Shown: positions 42,958-52,041, counted from the first letter of the stretch. The stretch: 64,000 nucleotides of DNA from Paenibacillus sp. HGH0039 (GCF_000411255.1 NZ_KE150412.1:962645-1026644); one strand, 5' to 3'. Notes: generated from the sequence alone by a model not told the origin. Made by a program: numbers and translations.

Positions 42958-43941
42958 TTATGTCCGTCCGTTGACGCATTCCTTCGGGTAATAACCGGCT
43001 GCAGCAGCGGCTTTGGAGCTTGTGAAGGTTTCCAGAATCTCCTGGGGCCGCGGGCACCGGCTGCTCGTGAAATAAGGAAGGTTGCTCTGCCGGTATCCAT
43101 AAAACACGGGCCGCTTCACGATCCTTGCCCCTCCCAGCGCATAATTGTTATAGGTCCGGTATCCGATCGGAATGCCCTGTACAAAAGCGAGCATCCCCAC
43201 ATCGTCGATCGTATTGCTCCATTCTTCGTCCGACAGAAGGGGCAGCGTGAACGTATAGGCAGCTCCCAAACGGCGTGTCTGAATATTGTGCTCCCGGATC
43301 GCATTTTCTAGCTCGCGCTGGATCGTGTTTATAATCGCGCCTCTCCTGACTTCGTCAAAGCGTGCCCCCGGCTTTAAAAGCGCCGTTTGCGTTTTAGGCT
43401 GGATCTCGCTCCGGAACCCTTCTATCCAGCCGGTTCCCGAAGCATTTTTCACGGTTACGTATTCGTCCAGCGTAAAGGCTATAACCTCTCCTGTCGGGTC
43501 CTGGTAGACGTACGGCCTTTTCGGCCCTTCCAGTCTCCGGCTCCGCTCATAGCCGTCTTCCCCCGTATAGGATTCGAATGTGTAGGAGTAGCAGCCGTCG
43601 TAGCCGACAATGAGGAGAGCGGAAAGATAAGAATCAAGAACCTGCCGGCCCGCCGCATTCTCCGACACGCCGAAATTCGAAAAGAAGGTTTTATAAAAGC
43701 TATCGACAGCCTCTTTCCGGTTGACCCGGACCTTCTTCGAAGATTCATACCGCGCCTCTTCCCCCTGCTTTTCATTGACGGCAAGAGCCGCCGCGCCGTC
43801 CTGGACGGCCGCATTCACAGCGGCATCGTATTTCGTCTCCAGAAACAGCATTTGAAACTGGGCTTTTGCATCGAATTTGTTCGTCCAGGCGAAGGGCACA
43901 TAAATGAGAACAAAGAAAATGGCCAGTTTAGCTGTCTTCAT
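42958..43941 (-). CDS. Exported/anchored protein of the Tad-like locus, 327 aa
   Basis: The last gene of the Tad-like locus. It has one N-terminal hydrophobic segment (about 5-19), then a 300-residue extracellular part with many Tyr and Arg residues. Recognisable stretches are KYDAAVNAAVQDGAAALAVN, DSFYKTFFSNFGVSE and IQRELENAIREHNIQTRR. The middle part, YDAAVNAAVQDGAAAL, resembles the helical start of TadE/TadG-type minor pilins, but I cannot assign a family. GGGGGAA precedes the ATG. It overlaps the preceding gene by 14 bases, so the two are coupled. The role is inferred from context: minor pilin or surface component. Confidence 0.75.
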   Translation of the reverse strand: MKTAKLAIFFVLIYVPFAWTNKFDAKAQFQMLFLETKYDAAVNAAVQDGAAALAVNEKQGEEARYESSKKVRVNRKEAVDSFYKTFFSNFGVSENAAGRQVLDSYLSALLIVGYDGCYSYTFESYTGEDGYERSRRLEGPKRPYVYQDPTGEVIAFTLDEYVTVKNASGTGWIEGFRSEIQPKTQTALLKPGARFDEVRRGAIINTIQRELENAIREHNIQTRRLGAAYTFTLPLLSDEEWSNTIDDVGMLAFVQGIPIGYRTYNNYALGGARIVKRPVFYGYRQSNLPYFTSSRCPRPQEILETFTSSKAAAAAGYYPKECVNGRT

Positions 43942-44467
43942 TGCGGACCATTCCCCCGTACGGCATGTAAAGCTGTCCGCCGGGCGTGTTCGTCCCGTTT
44001 AAAGCGTCCTGCCAGACAACTGCCGGTGTACGGTTCGGGCTGCGCACGGTCACAGTGAAATAGTCACCGGCGCCAAGTTTGTAGGTACGATCCGCATGGT
44101 TCGGCGGAAGCGAGTTTTCGGGAAACAGCACGGGAAGAATCTGGGCCTTATAGAAAGCTTCGTCCTCCACCGTATACTTCTCCGCGAACCGCCCTTGGTC
44201 GTCATATACGGGCACGTACCGTTTGTGCATATGCTCCATTTTGACATCAAACTCCTGGCCGGAGGTTGTCAGCTCCTTTTGAAATTGTTCGTACATAGCC
44301 GGCGTCAGCCGTCCTTTATCGCGCACGTTGTCGACAAAACGTGTCATCGTCTCGAAAGCGATCACCCGAGAAAGATCATCCTCCCTGGCCGCCGAATCCG
44401 ACAGCGGATAAATGTACAGCAGCATAACCGTTAAAATGAGGACAAAGGCCTTGCTGAGCGTATCCAC
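43928..44467 (-). CDS. Anchored protein of the Tad-like locus, 179 aa
   Basis: A 179-residue protein with an N-terminal membrane segment (about 7-24, FVLILTVMLLYIYPL) and a mixed extracellular domain. Segments include FETMTRFVDNVRDKGRLTP and MYEQFQKELTTSG, then YTVEDEAFYKAQILPVLFPE and AGDYFTVTVRSPNRTPAV. No known domain recognised. The start is GTG with GGGAGGG about 6 bases upstream. It overlaps the next gene by 14 bases. A small pilin-like or pseudopilin role is inferred from size, topology and position behind the TadC-like gene. Confidence 0.75.
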   Translation of the reverse strand: MDTLSKAFVLILTVMLLYIYPLSDSAAREDDLSRVIAFETMTRFVDNVRDKGRLTPAMYEQFQKELTTSGQEFDVKMEHMHKRYVPVYDDQGRFAEKYTVEDEAFYKAQILPVLFPENSLPPNHADRTYKLGAGDYFTVTVRSPNRTPAVVWQDALNGTNTPGGQLYMPYGGMVRNEDS

Positions 44468-44495
44468 CTGCTCCCTCCCCGTTACGCCTTACAAT

Positions 44496-44882
44496 TCAAG
44501 GCGTCGTATATACGATTCGTTTTAACGTTCCTCCGGTATCGCGCACCGCATAAAAACGATAAGCTGCAGCCGGATCTATGCCGGCTGGGTCCGTTTCTTC
44601 TTTCTCCCGGCCGCCCGGGTAGCGTTTGCCGTTTACCATAATGTCGTAAGGTTCTCCGGCGTTTAAATACATGGACATGATCAGATCAGATCCTTTTACC
44701 AAAACCTCTTCGAGCGCGGCATTTGCGGGCTGCTGGTTGTAATCGAGAAGCTTCCGGGATAAATAAGTGTCCGCAATGGCTCCCCGTACGTTTTGAAGCA
44801 GCATCATGCCCGTGACTAAAGCCGAGACGAACATGCAGACCGAAACACCGGCAAACAGCATGGAGCGTGCCGCATGATTCAT
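44496..44882 (-). CDS. Small pilin-like protein of the Tad-like locus, 128 aa
   Basis: A 128-residue protein with one N-terminal hydrophobic helix (about 8-30) and a short external domain holding NAALEEVLVKGSDLIMSMYL. It ends YAVRDTGGTLKRIVYTTP. No classical GFxxxE type IV prepilin cleavage motif is present. It lacks a clear Shine-Dalgarno and starts 8 bases after the preceding stop, so it is probably translated by coupling. Function unknown. Confidence 0.7.
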   Translation of the reverse strand: MNHAARSMLFAGVSVCMFVSALVTGMMLLQNVRGAIADTYLSRKLLDYNQQPANAALEEVLVKGSDLIMSMYLNAGEPYDIMVNGKRYPGGREKEETDPAGIDPAAAYRFYAVRDTGGTLKRIVYTTP

Positions 44883-44890
44883 CGCTTCGT

Positions 44891-45370
44891 CTACTGCTGC
44901 ATAAATTCAATCGCACGGATCACATTGCTTTTATCCTTAATGATGTGCGCTTTGAATTTTCCGCTCGGATTCACGTAATCCATATGAGACTCCAAGGTGG
45001 CGTTCGCAACAGCATCCCTGGATATCGAGGCGATTACTGTACCGTAATTGCTGCTTGACGGTGATGTGGTATCAATCTTGTTCGTATACCAGGAGCCTAC
45101 CGGATTTTTTCCCGTTTGAACCTGGATCCCGAACTGCTCCTTGTCGGCAAATTTACGCAGCGCGTTTACAACCTGACTCCCCGAAACCACGGTATTGTCG
45201 TATACGGTAAAAGCCGTCTGGGAAAGCTCCGTCTGAATATCCGAAAAATTGTTCTGCGCCGCTTTCGTGGCATCCTGTGCGGAAATAAACATCACCACCG
45301 CTATCGTAATCAGAGCAATGGCCAGAAAAAAACCTGCCGCCATGATCAGTGCCTTCTGTGCGTTTCCCAT
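44891..45370 (-). CDS. Small pilin-like protein of the Tad-like locus, 159 aa
   Basis: A 159-residue protein beginning MGNAQKALIMAAGFF with a long hydrophobic helix (about 8-30) that continues into an amphipathic helix rich in Gln, Asn and Thr (ATKAAQNNFSDIQTELSQ). This is the shape of a pilin stalk. The C-terminal half is beta-rich (SISRDAVANATLESHMDYVN). There is no obvious prepilin peptidase site. AAAGGAG precedes the ATG. Of the small proteins, this is the best candidate for a major pilin. Confidence 0.72.
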   Translation of the reverse strand: MGNAQKALIMAAGFFLAIALITIAVVMFISAQDATKAAQNNFSDIQTELSQTAFTVYDNTVVSGSQVVNALRKFADKEQFGIQVQTGKNPVGSWYTNKIDTTSPSSSNYGTVIASISRDAVANATLESHMDYVNPSGKFKAHIIKDKSNVIRAIEFMQQ

Positions 45371-45391
45371 TGTAATCCAGCTCCTTTGTGA

Positions 45392-47473
45392 TTAAGAAAT
45401 TTTACCGATCTGCTGATAATACAAGTTCATCTGCTGCATGCTCATATAAACGAGCGGAATGACCAGGTAGAGGAAAACAAGTGCATACATAGGGGCAAAA
45501 CCGATCCAGCGCCCCCAGCCGGCTTTGGTTTCGATCATCCGCTCATAGTCCTGCTTGCGCTGTTCGAAGTGATACTGCTGCTCCGCTTCCAGATCGTCAA
45601 ACGCCTGCTTGACCGGAATATGGTTAACGGCAGCCTGGAGCCGTTCAACGAGACGGACAAAGGGAGCATAGGCGGCTTCCTCCTTCAGCTTTTCCAGCGC
45701 CTCCTCCGCCCCCGCTTCGTAGTCGAGCAGACATGCGGACAGCGGGGGCTGAAACAAGACTGCAAAACGTTCCAGCCATTCAAGCATGTGCTCGACGGAC
45801 ATTCTTTCGAAATGAGCGAGGATGGTCAACAACGTATAAAACTGGTCCACCTCGTTTTTCATTTCCATCCTGCGCATTCGTTTCTGCATGTGCAGCAGCC
45901 AAACCGGACTGTGGTAGCCCGCCCAACCGGAAATAAAACAGAACAAAAGCTCCCGCCAGCTTAAATATGCCCCCGCAATACTGTCCAGTTTTGCCTTAAT
46001 CCGTTCTCCCGCGGTGTTGAGGGCGGCAGGATCGGACTGGAATCCCTGCTGCCGCATTTCTTCGGCTATCATTTCACGAAGCTCTCTGCCGGACCGCTCC
46101 AATTTCTGAATGACGTTCCGGTCAAAGGCCGCAGCTTCCAGCGCTTTCCGTTTTTCCTGCGGAGAAAGGCTGCCGAACATCGCCTGATTGCGGGTCGGCG
46201 AAAAGTAAACCTGCTGCAGGGTCAGTCTCTGCATAATCAGAAACATTCCCAGCACGAGAAGAAAACAAGCGAGCCCCGTAAGCAGGCGGCGGAGGGTAAG
46301 CCATTCAAGCAGCAAAGGGGAATTGGCTTCCCTGAGAAGCTTTTGCAGCCTGCCCCGTTCCATGGAATGCTCTGCGGGGACGAATCTTTGCGTGACCGCG
46401 TTGACAAGCCGGTTACCCAGCCATTTTTGCTCGGGCGGTCTCTGGCCTGTTCTGCGCTTTCCTGCTTCCTCTGCAGTATCCTGAAGCTTTCTGAGTAGGA
46501 CAAAGCAGACGATGATCAGCACGAAAATGCCTGTTTTGACTGCAAATCCCGCTGCCCCCGTATAAAATTCATCCATAGCCGGGAAGTTATTGCGCGCCCA
46601 CGTTTCAATGGGCTTGGCAGCTAAAATCGGGGAGATGGCAATAATAGCGAGTCCTTTTAAAAGATAATGGAGTTTTTCCTTACGGAGTATTTCAAGGCGG
46701 ATTTCAGAGGTGATTTTGCTGAGGGCATGCAGATACATGGAGCCATGCGGAAGCAGCTTGTCTCCGAATTCCCTAACTAAAAAGGAGACGCCCGCAAAGC
46801 TTTTCAAAAAACGGTTCGGCGCATGCTCATAGTAGATTTCCAGACTGCTCTCCGGATGGTCGGAGGTCAAAGTGCCGTATACCGCATCCGCATGGAGCGA
46901 CAACTGCCTGGGCGCGATCTGAGCGGCGTCATAAACCGCCTCATCCACCATCCCGTGCTGGTGATAAAAGTGCCGGACATCCGATAAAAACTCGGTCATT
47001 TGCCGAAGCAGCCGGTCTTCGGCCCGGTGGACGAGCGTATCGATGAGGATGCCGTGGAGAACAAGACTTCCGAGCAAAATCATGAGCATGTAAGAAACAT
47101 CCGGGTAAAAAAGAAAAACAAATCCCGCGGTGAGCCAGCCGATCAGGAGAGCAAGCAGCGTAATTCGCCCGGTTTCCATTCGGATCACGCTCTCGTCGTA
47201 GGAGTATAAAGGAGCAATCCTCCGGCGTATACGCTGTGTATAACGGGAAATCCCGGGAGTTTTGCTTATAATTTCGTAACATTTCCCGTACAACCGTTCG
47301 ATCTGTTTTCTTCCATTTCCGTTTAAAGGAGAGAGCAGTTTTTGAAGCTCGTCCTCCCCGTAACCGCTCAGCTTGGCCCGCCTTTTAACCGCGTATACGT
47401 ACAGAAGCCAAATTACGCATGCGACGCCCCCACTGAATAAAGCGACCGCAAGCAGCCAATCACGAAGCGGCAA
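45392..47473 (-). CDS. TadB-TadC-like fused inner membrane platform protein
   Basis: About 693 residues containing two T2SSF-like modules that are normally separate proteins. Module one (about 1-330) has helices near 7-28 and 107-145, a cytosolic region with RLLRQMTEFLSDVRHFYHQ and a later helix pair. Module two (about 370-690) has GMFLIMQRL, a cytosolic FYTLLTILAHFERMSVEHML and a terminal helix, YALVFLYLVIPLVYMSMQQM. It would form the membrane platform driven by the TadA-like ATPase. GGGGAGG lies 8 bases before TTG at 47473; ATG at 47479 is nearer to it. It overlaps the ATPase gene by 14 bases. Confidence 0.78.
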   Translation of the reverse strand: MPLRDWLLAVALFSGGVACVIWLLYVYAVKRRAKLSGYGEDELQKLLSPLNGNGRKQIERLYGKCYEIISKTPGISRYTQRIRRRIAPLYSYDESVIRMETGRITLLALLIGWLTAGFVFLFYPDVSYMLMILLGSLVLHGILIDTLVHRAEDRLLRQMTEFLSDVRHFYHQHGMVDEAVYDAAQIAPRQLSLHADAVYGTLTSDHPESSLEIYYEHAPNRFLKSFAGVSFLVREFGDKLLPHGSMYLHALSKITSEIRLEILRKEKLHYLLKGLAIIAISPILAAKPIETWARNNFPAMDEFYTGAAGFAVKTGIFVLIIVCFVLLRKLQDTAEEAGKRRTGQRPPEQKWLGNRLVNAVTQRFVPAEHSMERGRLQKLLREANSPLLLEWLTLRRLLTGLACFLLVLGMFLIMQRLTLQQVYFSPTRNQAMFGSLSPQEKRKALEAAAFDRNVIQKLERSGRELREMIAEEMRQQGFQSDPAALNTAGERIKAKLDSIAGAYLSWRELLFCFISGWAGYHSPVWLLHMQKRMRRMEMKNEVDQFYTLLTILAHFERMSVEHMLEWLERFAVLFQPPLSACLLDYEAGAEEALEKLKEEAAYAPFVRLVERLQAAVNHIPVKQAFDDLEAEQQYHFEQRKQDYERMIETKAGWGRWIGFAPMYALVFLYLVIPLVYMSMQQMNLYYQQIGKIS

Positions 47474-49367
47474 TAACATCGCCTCCCCAATGCGTTTCCA
47501 AGAATCTTTCGAATGCCCGGGCATCCGCGGGTGTCATATGATCCAGCATTTCCTCGGTATTGCGGAGACTGATCGGCCGGCAAACCCGGTAGGCACCGTC
47601 CCGGTATTCCACAATGTTTCGTTGTTCGTAAAGTTTACGGTCCGTTGTCCTCCGAAAAAATTCGGAAGCATCGTCCAGAAAACCCGGGAATTCAACCCTA
47701 TCCTTGTCGGTCATGCCCGCTTTTTCGCTCGGATATAAATCGCTATCCAGCGGAACGCATTCCGTTATCCGTTCTATAAAACGCGTTCCGTCGGCACTTT
47801 TACGCAGATGAATGTCAAAATGAATCACGCGGATAACCTGCTTTTCGGCCATGACTTCATCTTGGAACATTCCCGTTTTGAGCAGTGAGTTGCGAAGCGA
47901 GTCGATCAGGCTGGCAAACGTTTTGGCATGATGGGTAAAAAGGGTGAACAAGCTGGCTACCTGAGCCATTTGAATCATCCAGGCGGCGACCGTGTCGGTT
48001 GCCACTTCCCCCAGGATATGAACGGCTCCGTCCGTTTTTTTCTGCACGTCGAGACCCTGCTGCCCCGTAATGTGATCCGTCTCCCGGAAACTTAAAATAT
48101 TGCGCTGCGGGTATAAATTCCTCAGATGCAGTTCGTACGCCATTTCTTGTACGCGAAGCGTCAAGGTCGCGGAGATAGATTGGACCATAGCCATCAGCAA
48201 GGTTGTTTTCCCGCTGCCCTGCGCACCCGTCACGGCCGTTATCCGGCAGCCTTTGACAAGGTGACGAATGAGTTCCACAGCCAGCCCGGCATTGCCGCCT
48301 TGGACAAGCTGGTCCAGCAAAGCGTTGGGCAGATCGAACTTGCGGACGAAAAACGCCCAGGATTCCGAAAAGGGAGGCCGGACCACAACGACACGGGATC
48401 CGTCCTTCATATCGTTCACTTTATAGCCGTTCGTTTCGGAAAGCTGACCCGGATAATTATATTTGTAGATGTTTTGACAGACCCGCCGCAGTTCTTCACT
48501 ACTGCCGAAACTTAGGAACGAAAAGTGGATGGGTTTTCCCCGGTAGAAAACCCAAACGCTATCGAAAGACGCGGTTTCTTTCCTATGCCGGTGATTCCCG
48601 TCAGCCTCTCTCTCCGCAAGCGGAGCTCCACGATGCCCGGCACTGTCCGGAAGCGCTCCGGAAACTCCTCCCGATACACCGTCGATGTTCATCTCGCGGA
48701 TGGCATCGATCACGCCGAAGCCTTTGTAATGTTGATAGATCCGCTGCACGACAATTTCCAGCTTATCCTGAAACGACAGCAGCCCGGCTTCCTTGCGGAA
48801 TACGTGCGCAATCTCTTCCGCCGTTACGATATAAGAAGGCGTGCGGCCGTCTTCAATCACATGTTTAACGGCATCCAGCTTATGCCTCCGGATTAACTCA
48901 TGAAGGCCGTTGTAACCGTACTTTTTCCGATACAGATGAAGCAGAATGTCAAACCGGTCCTGTGTCGCGAGCTGCTCGGGCTTATGAAAAGGCAGAGAGA
49001 GGTGAATTGTTGTTTCACCAAGTCCGTAGACACCGGTCAGCAGGTCCAGCATGACGGATTTTACGTATCGTTTGTCCTTCAGATCGCCGTGTCCGCAGCC
49101 TTTCAGAGCTCTTTTCAGCTGAAGTCTTTTGTTCCGGCTGCGCCGGTATTCCTCCTCGGACAACCGGAGTTCGCTGCCTCCGCCCGCCGTTATCTCGGCA
49201 AAAGCTTCTTTAATGAAGGCAGTCATTGCCTCGATAGAGTAACTTTTTCCCCGTCTCGGACCGGAAGGTCTTCTGCCGCGCCAGCCTCCCGTTTTGGTAA
49301 TAAACCACACTGCCGCAAAAATAACCACCATGAAGATCAAAGCGAGATTTAACCTGTCCGTGGGCAT
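47460..49367 (-). CDS. TadA/CpaF-like secretion ATPase with N-terminal membrane segment
   Basis: A 635-residue T2SS/T4SS-family ATPase. Walker A is GAQGSGKTTLL (381-391); a Walker B/His-box region reads GAVHILGEV and SLFTLFTHHAKTF. The N-terminal domain includes FGVIDAIREMNIDGVSGGVSG, the CpaF-like segment. Unusual is a hydrophobic helix at residues 8-24, since TadA is normally cytosolic; it could tether the motor to the membrane. It begins 6 bases after the preceding stop. It should energise pilin assembly or substrate export through the TadB/C platform. Confidence 0.83.
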   Translation of the reverse strand: MPTDRLNLALIFMVVIFAAVWFITKTGGWRGRRPSGPRRGKSYSIEAMTAFIKEAFAEITAGGGSELRLSEEEYRRSRNKRLQLKRALKGCGHGDLKDKRYVKSVMLDLLTGVYGLGETTIHLSLPFHKPEQLATQDRFDILLHLYRKKYGYNGLHELIRRHKLDAVKHVIEDGRTPSYIVTAEEIAHVFRKEAGLLSFQDKLEIVVQRIYQHYKGFGVIDAIREMNIDGVSGGVSGALPDSAGHRGAPLAEREADGNHRHRKETASFDSVWVFYRGKPIHFSFLSFGSSEELRRVCQNIYKYNYPGQLSETNGYKVNDMKDGSRVVVVRPPFSESWAFFVRKFDLPNALLDQLVQGGNAGLAVELIRHLVKGCRITAVTGAQGSGKTTLLMAMVQSISATLTLRVQEMAYELHLRNLYPQRNILSFRETDHITGQQGLDVQKKTDGAVHILGEVATDTVAAWMIQMAQVASLFTLFTHHAKTFASLIDSLRNSLLKTGMFQDEVMAEKQVIRVIHFDIHLRKSADGTRFIERITECVPLDSDLYPSEKAGMTDKDRVEFPGFLDDASEFFRRTTDRKLYEQRNIVEYRDGAYRVCRPISLRNTEEMLDHMTPADARAFERFLETHWGGDVIAAS

Positions 49368-49373
49368 GGAGGG

Positions 49374-50204
49374 CTAGGCTCCCCTTTCCTGCATAAGCTT
49401 CGAATCCAGGCCCAGCCGGTGTAGAAGAGCTTTGGTCAGCTTCCTGACCTCCGTAATGAATGCATACGAAGGATGACCCGGCCCCGCATTTCGGCTCCTC
49501 AAAAAAAACTCAAGCACATTTTTATCGCTGCAGGCATCCAAATAACCGGTGCAGTGCGGAACGGTATAGAGCGGCTGCCTCCATTTGAATTTCCGGGCCA
49601 GATTAACCGCATTAAAGCGGGAGCTTCCGTCATAATCGCCCAGCACGAGGAGAAGTGGTTTATTTTGCAGAGATTCCGTCCAGAGTTCCTTGTTGAAATA
49701 TCGCTCCAGCAGCTCAAGGTTTTGACTGAGATTGACGACGATCAAATCCGAATTACGCAGAATAGCCTCGGAGCTGCCTTCCTTATACCCGTCTCCGACG
49801 TCAACAAAGGTAAGGTCATAGTAACGGCTGGCACTGTTTACGATGTACGGCAGTGCTTCTTCCCGGAAACAATCCGGGTCTGCAAGCGGCTTCCTCGAAC
49901 CGGGAAGCAGGTCCAGCCTGTCCTTTACGATCGGTTTCGTGTAATCTTGGATCGTCTCGGGCGTCATCTTGTCGCTTTGAAGCAGCCGTTCCAGCGCATC
50001 CAGCCCGTACTCGCTGAACGACAGCAGATTGCCGTCCGAAGAAGGCCGACCGAAGGCGTTTTCCAGCGCCGTTCTTGTTCTTTTCGTATGAGTAATCATA
50101 ATCCGTGCGTAATAATCAAGCGCGATCATCGTAGAGACCGCGAGCACATTCGATGTTGCGGCTCCATGCCCCCGTACGGGCGCCCAAAACGCTACCTGAC
50201 TCAT
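49374..50204 (-). CDS. MinD/ParA-like protein of the Tad-like locus with degraded P-loop
   Basis: A 276-residue protein with a MinD/ParA-like layout. It opens VAFWAPVRGHGAATSNVLAV, in the place of the deviant Walker A loop (xKGGxGKT/S). The Lys and Gly pattern is largely lost, leaving RGHGAATS. A later strand, YDLTFVDVGDGY, matches Walker B, and LIVVNLSQNLELLERYF resembles the switch region. It may be a TadZ/CpaE-like localisation factor that binds ATP weakly or not at all. It overlaps the preceding gene by 4 bases. Confidence 0.7.
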   Translation of the reverse strand: MSQVAFWAPVRGHGAATSNVLAVSTMIALDYYARIMITHTKRTRTALENAFGRPSSDGNLLSFSEYGLDALERLLQSDKMTPETIQDYTKPIVKDRLDLLPGSRKPLADPDCFREEALPYIVNSASRYYDLTFVDVGDGYKEGSSEAILRNSDLIVVNLSQNLELLERYFNKELWTESLQNKPLLLVLGDYDGSSRFNAVNLARKFKWRQPLYTVPHCTGYLDACSDKNVLEFFLRSRNAGPGHPSYAFITEVRKLTKALLHRLGLDSKLMQERGA

Positions 50205-50908
50205 CCTGTTTTCCTCCTCATGGCTTGTTTGATCATCCGTTTGAGAACACTTCTATCCTCTCCGGTTATTTCGTTCGTAACAGCCAGCAGCACATTCCTG
50301 TACGCTCTGGACATGCGCCTGATTCCGACTTTTCCCTGATATTCACTGTCGATGCGTACAGCGAGATCCACTTCATCGAACGGCAGCTTGTGATATTCGT
50401 CAGGCGTTATGAACGGCAGCGGAGCCAGCACCTTATCCACATACGCTTCGTCAATGCCGCATTCCACCGCATCCCGTATGATGACCGTACTTGTGAGGAT
50501 GTTCACCTGGCAGACATCATTCAATGAACAGATCAGTTCCGCCGTTCTCCTCATCGTATATTTATCGTAGGCCGTTGTCAGGAAGAGACCTTCGAACGGA
50601 TAAGCGCCTGCGGCCCCCGGAAAGTCAGCCCGGTCCGTATCGACCATCACGATGTCGTATTCTTCCAAAACCGATCCGCTTGCGGCGGTATGCTCCAAGG
50701 CTTCATCCAAGCTGGCGAAATGGCAGGCCACATCAATTTCATCATACTGAACCAGTTCAGGAACAGGTTCGGGGGCGACGAGGCAGCTTAGCCTGCGGGA
50801 TGCCGTTCCGTCTATAAGCAGTACGCGTCTTCCCCCCACCGCCGCCAATCGGCAAATGCCGAGCAGCAGGTCACTGTGTTCCTTCGCTCCCACGCAAAGC
50901 AGCTTCAT
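50201..50908 (-). CDS. MinD/TadZ-like protein of the Tad-like locus lacking a Walker A
   Basis: A 235-residue protein starting MKLLCVGAKEHSDLLLGI and GGRRVLLIDGTASRRLS, the strand-loop-strand layout of MinD-like proteins. The P-loop lysines are replaced (GAKEHSD). YDIVMVDTDRADFPG fits Walker B, and FLTTAYDKYTMRRTAELI fits the switch. It looks like a degenerate, possibly dimerising partner of the next gene. GAGGAGAG precedes the ATG. Pairing of two non-canonical MinD-like proteins is unusual. Confidence 0.65.
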   Translation of the reverse strand: MKLLCVGAKEHSDLLLGICRLAAVGGRRVLLIDGTASRRLSCLVAPEPVPELVQYDEIDVACHFASLDEALEHTAASGSVLEEYDIVMVDTDRADFPGAAGAYPFEGLFLTTAYDKYTMRRTAELICSLNDVCQVNILTSTVIIRDAVECGIDEAYVDKVLAPLPFITPDEYHKLPFDEVDLAVRIDSEYQGKVGIRRMSRAYRNVLLAVTNEITGEDRSVLKRMIKQAMRRKTG

Positions 50909-50939
50909 CGGCGTATCTCTCCTCTATAAGCCGGGCGGG

Positions 50940-52025
50940 TCATGGCTGTACCGCTTCCCGGAAAATATCTTCCTGCCTCTCCCTGATTTCAGAGGGAGGC
51001 GTTTCGGGCCCGACGCTTTCCGTCGGCATTTTATCGGGTGATCCGGTTAACCCGGGCGAGGAGCCGCCCGGTTTCGCGCTCACCTCAGGTTTAGCGGACG
51101 GCCGGGTAGAAGGCCCGAAGACCGAAGGGGGCTCCTCTCCCTGAACGGCGCCAATTCCGGCCGGGTTACCGCCTGTTCGGCCGGAGTTTATACCGGCGTT
51201 TATTTTCTGCTTCGAAGCGTCGTCCATATTCTGCAGATCCTTATCCAGCAGCAGCCTCATACTTTTCATCAGATCCAGCTTAGCCGTCTCCAGCACATTC
51301 GGGTCCGTGCGAATCAGCTCAAGCACCTTGGCGTTGACCGGGTAAGTAGGCTCGGCTTTGTCCTGCATCTGGGGATCCACATAAGGAAGCGAATAGAGCT
51401 TCGCTCCATGAAGATAGGCATCGACGACGGCGCTCGACATATCGAGAATCTCCTTCTCGCTGAGCTTGAGCCACACGGTGCTTTCCGAGACGTTGTCCAC
51501 TCTTTTCTTCGCCAGTACGATATAATCCTGACCGGTCGGAAAGCTGATGCGCACATCGACGAAATCGTCTTTCTTCAGCAGACTCGGCAGCCCGATTACG
51601 TTGAACTCCTCCTGACGGACATCTTTGGGCAGCATGCCTTCCTCATACAGCATGGAAGCCAGTACTGGCGTGTTTTTAACGCCGGCAAGCTTGAACGTCC
51701 TGCCGGCGACCTGCCGCAGATCAAGATCCGATCCGGCAGGCGCATCAGCCGCATTCATTTCCAGATACTTAATGTCTTCGTCTTCAAGCCTTGTTCCCGC
51801 TTCGATATCCCGGGTTAACACAACCACCTTCCTCCTTTCGGTCTTGGCCGTCGAAGATTTAGCCTCCGACAGGTCGGCCTGGTAACGATACTCCAGCTCG
51901 GTGAGCTTTTTACGATGCTGAAGCCCCGTATAAACAAATCCCCCCGAAGCAAGCAGTCCTGCGGTCAAGGCACCTATCAGGCCCGAGTAGATCAGATGTT
52001 TCGTTCTCTGGCGAATAATGGACAC
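50940..52025 (-). CDS. SAF-domain protein, CpaB/RcpC-like
   Basis: A 361-residue protein with an N-terminal membrane helix (about 12-36). A SAF domain follows (about 65-145: VVVLTRDIEAGTRLEDEDIKYLEM, VAGRTFKLAG). Further on are DDFVDVRISFPTGQDYIVLAKK and a Pro/Ser/Gly-rich C-terminal tail. CpaB/RcpC proteins assist pilus assembly and bind peptidoglycan or polysaccharide in Tad systems. The start is GTG at 52025 with AAAGGAGAG upstream. It follows the kinase gene by 16 bases. Confidence 0.8.
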   Translation of the reverse strand: MSIIRQRTKHLIYSGLIGALTAGLLASGGFVYTGLQHRKKLTELEYRYQADLSEAKSSTAKTERRKVVVLTRDIEAGTRLEDEDIKYLEMNAADAPAGSDLDLRQVAGRTFKLAGVKNTPVLASMLYEEGMLPKDVRQEEFNVIGLPSLLKKDDFVDVRISFPTGQDYIVLAKKRVDNVSESTVWLKLSEKEILDMSSAVVDAYLHGAKLYSLPYVDPQMQDKAEPTYPVNAKVLELIRTDPNVLETAKLDLMKSMRLLLDKDLQNMDDASKQKINAGINSGRTGGNPAGIGAVQGEEPPSVFGPSTRPSAKPEVSAKPGGSSPGLTGSPDKMPTESVGPETPPSEIRERQEDIFREAVQP

Positions 52026-52041
52026 GTTCTCTCTCCTTTCG

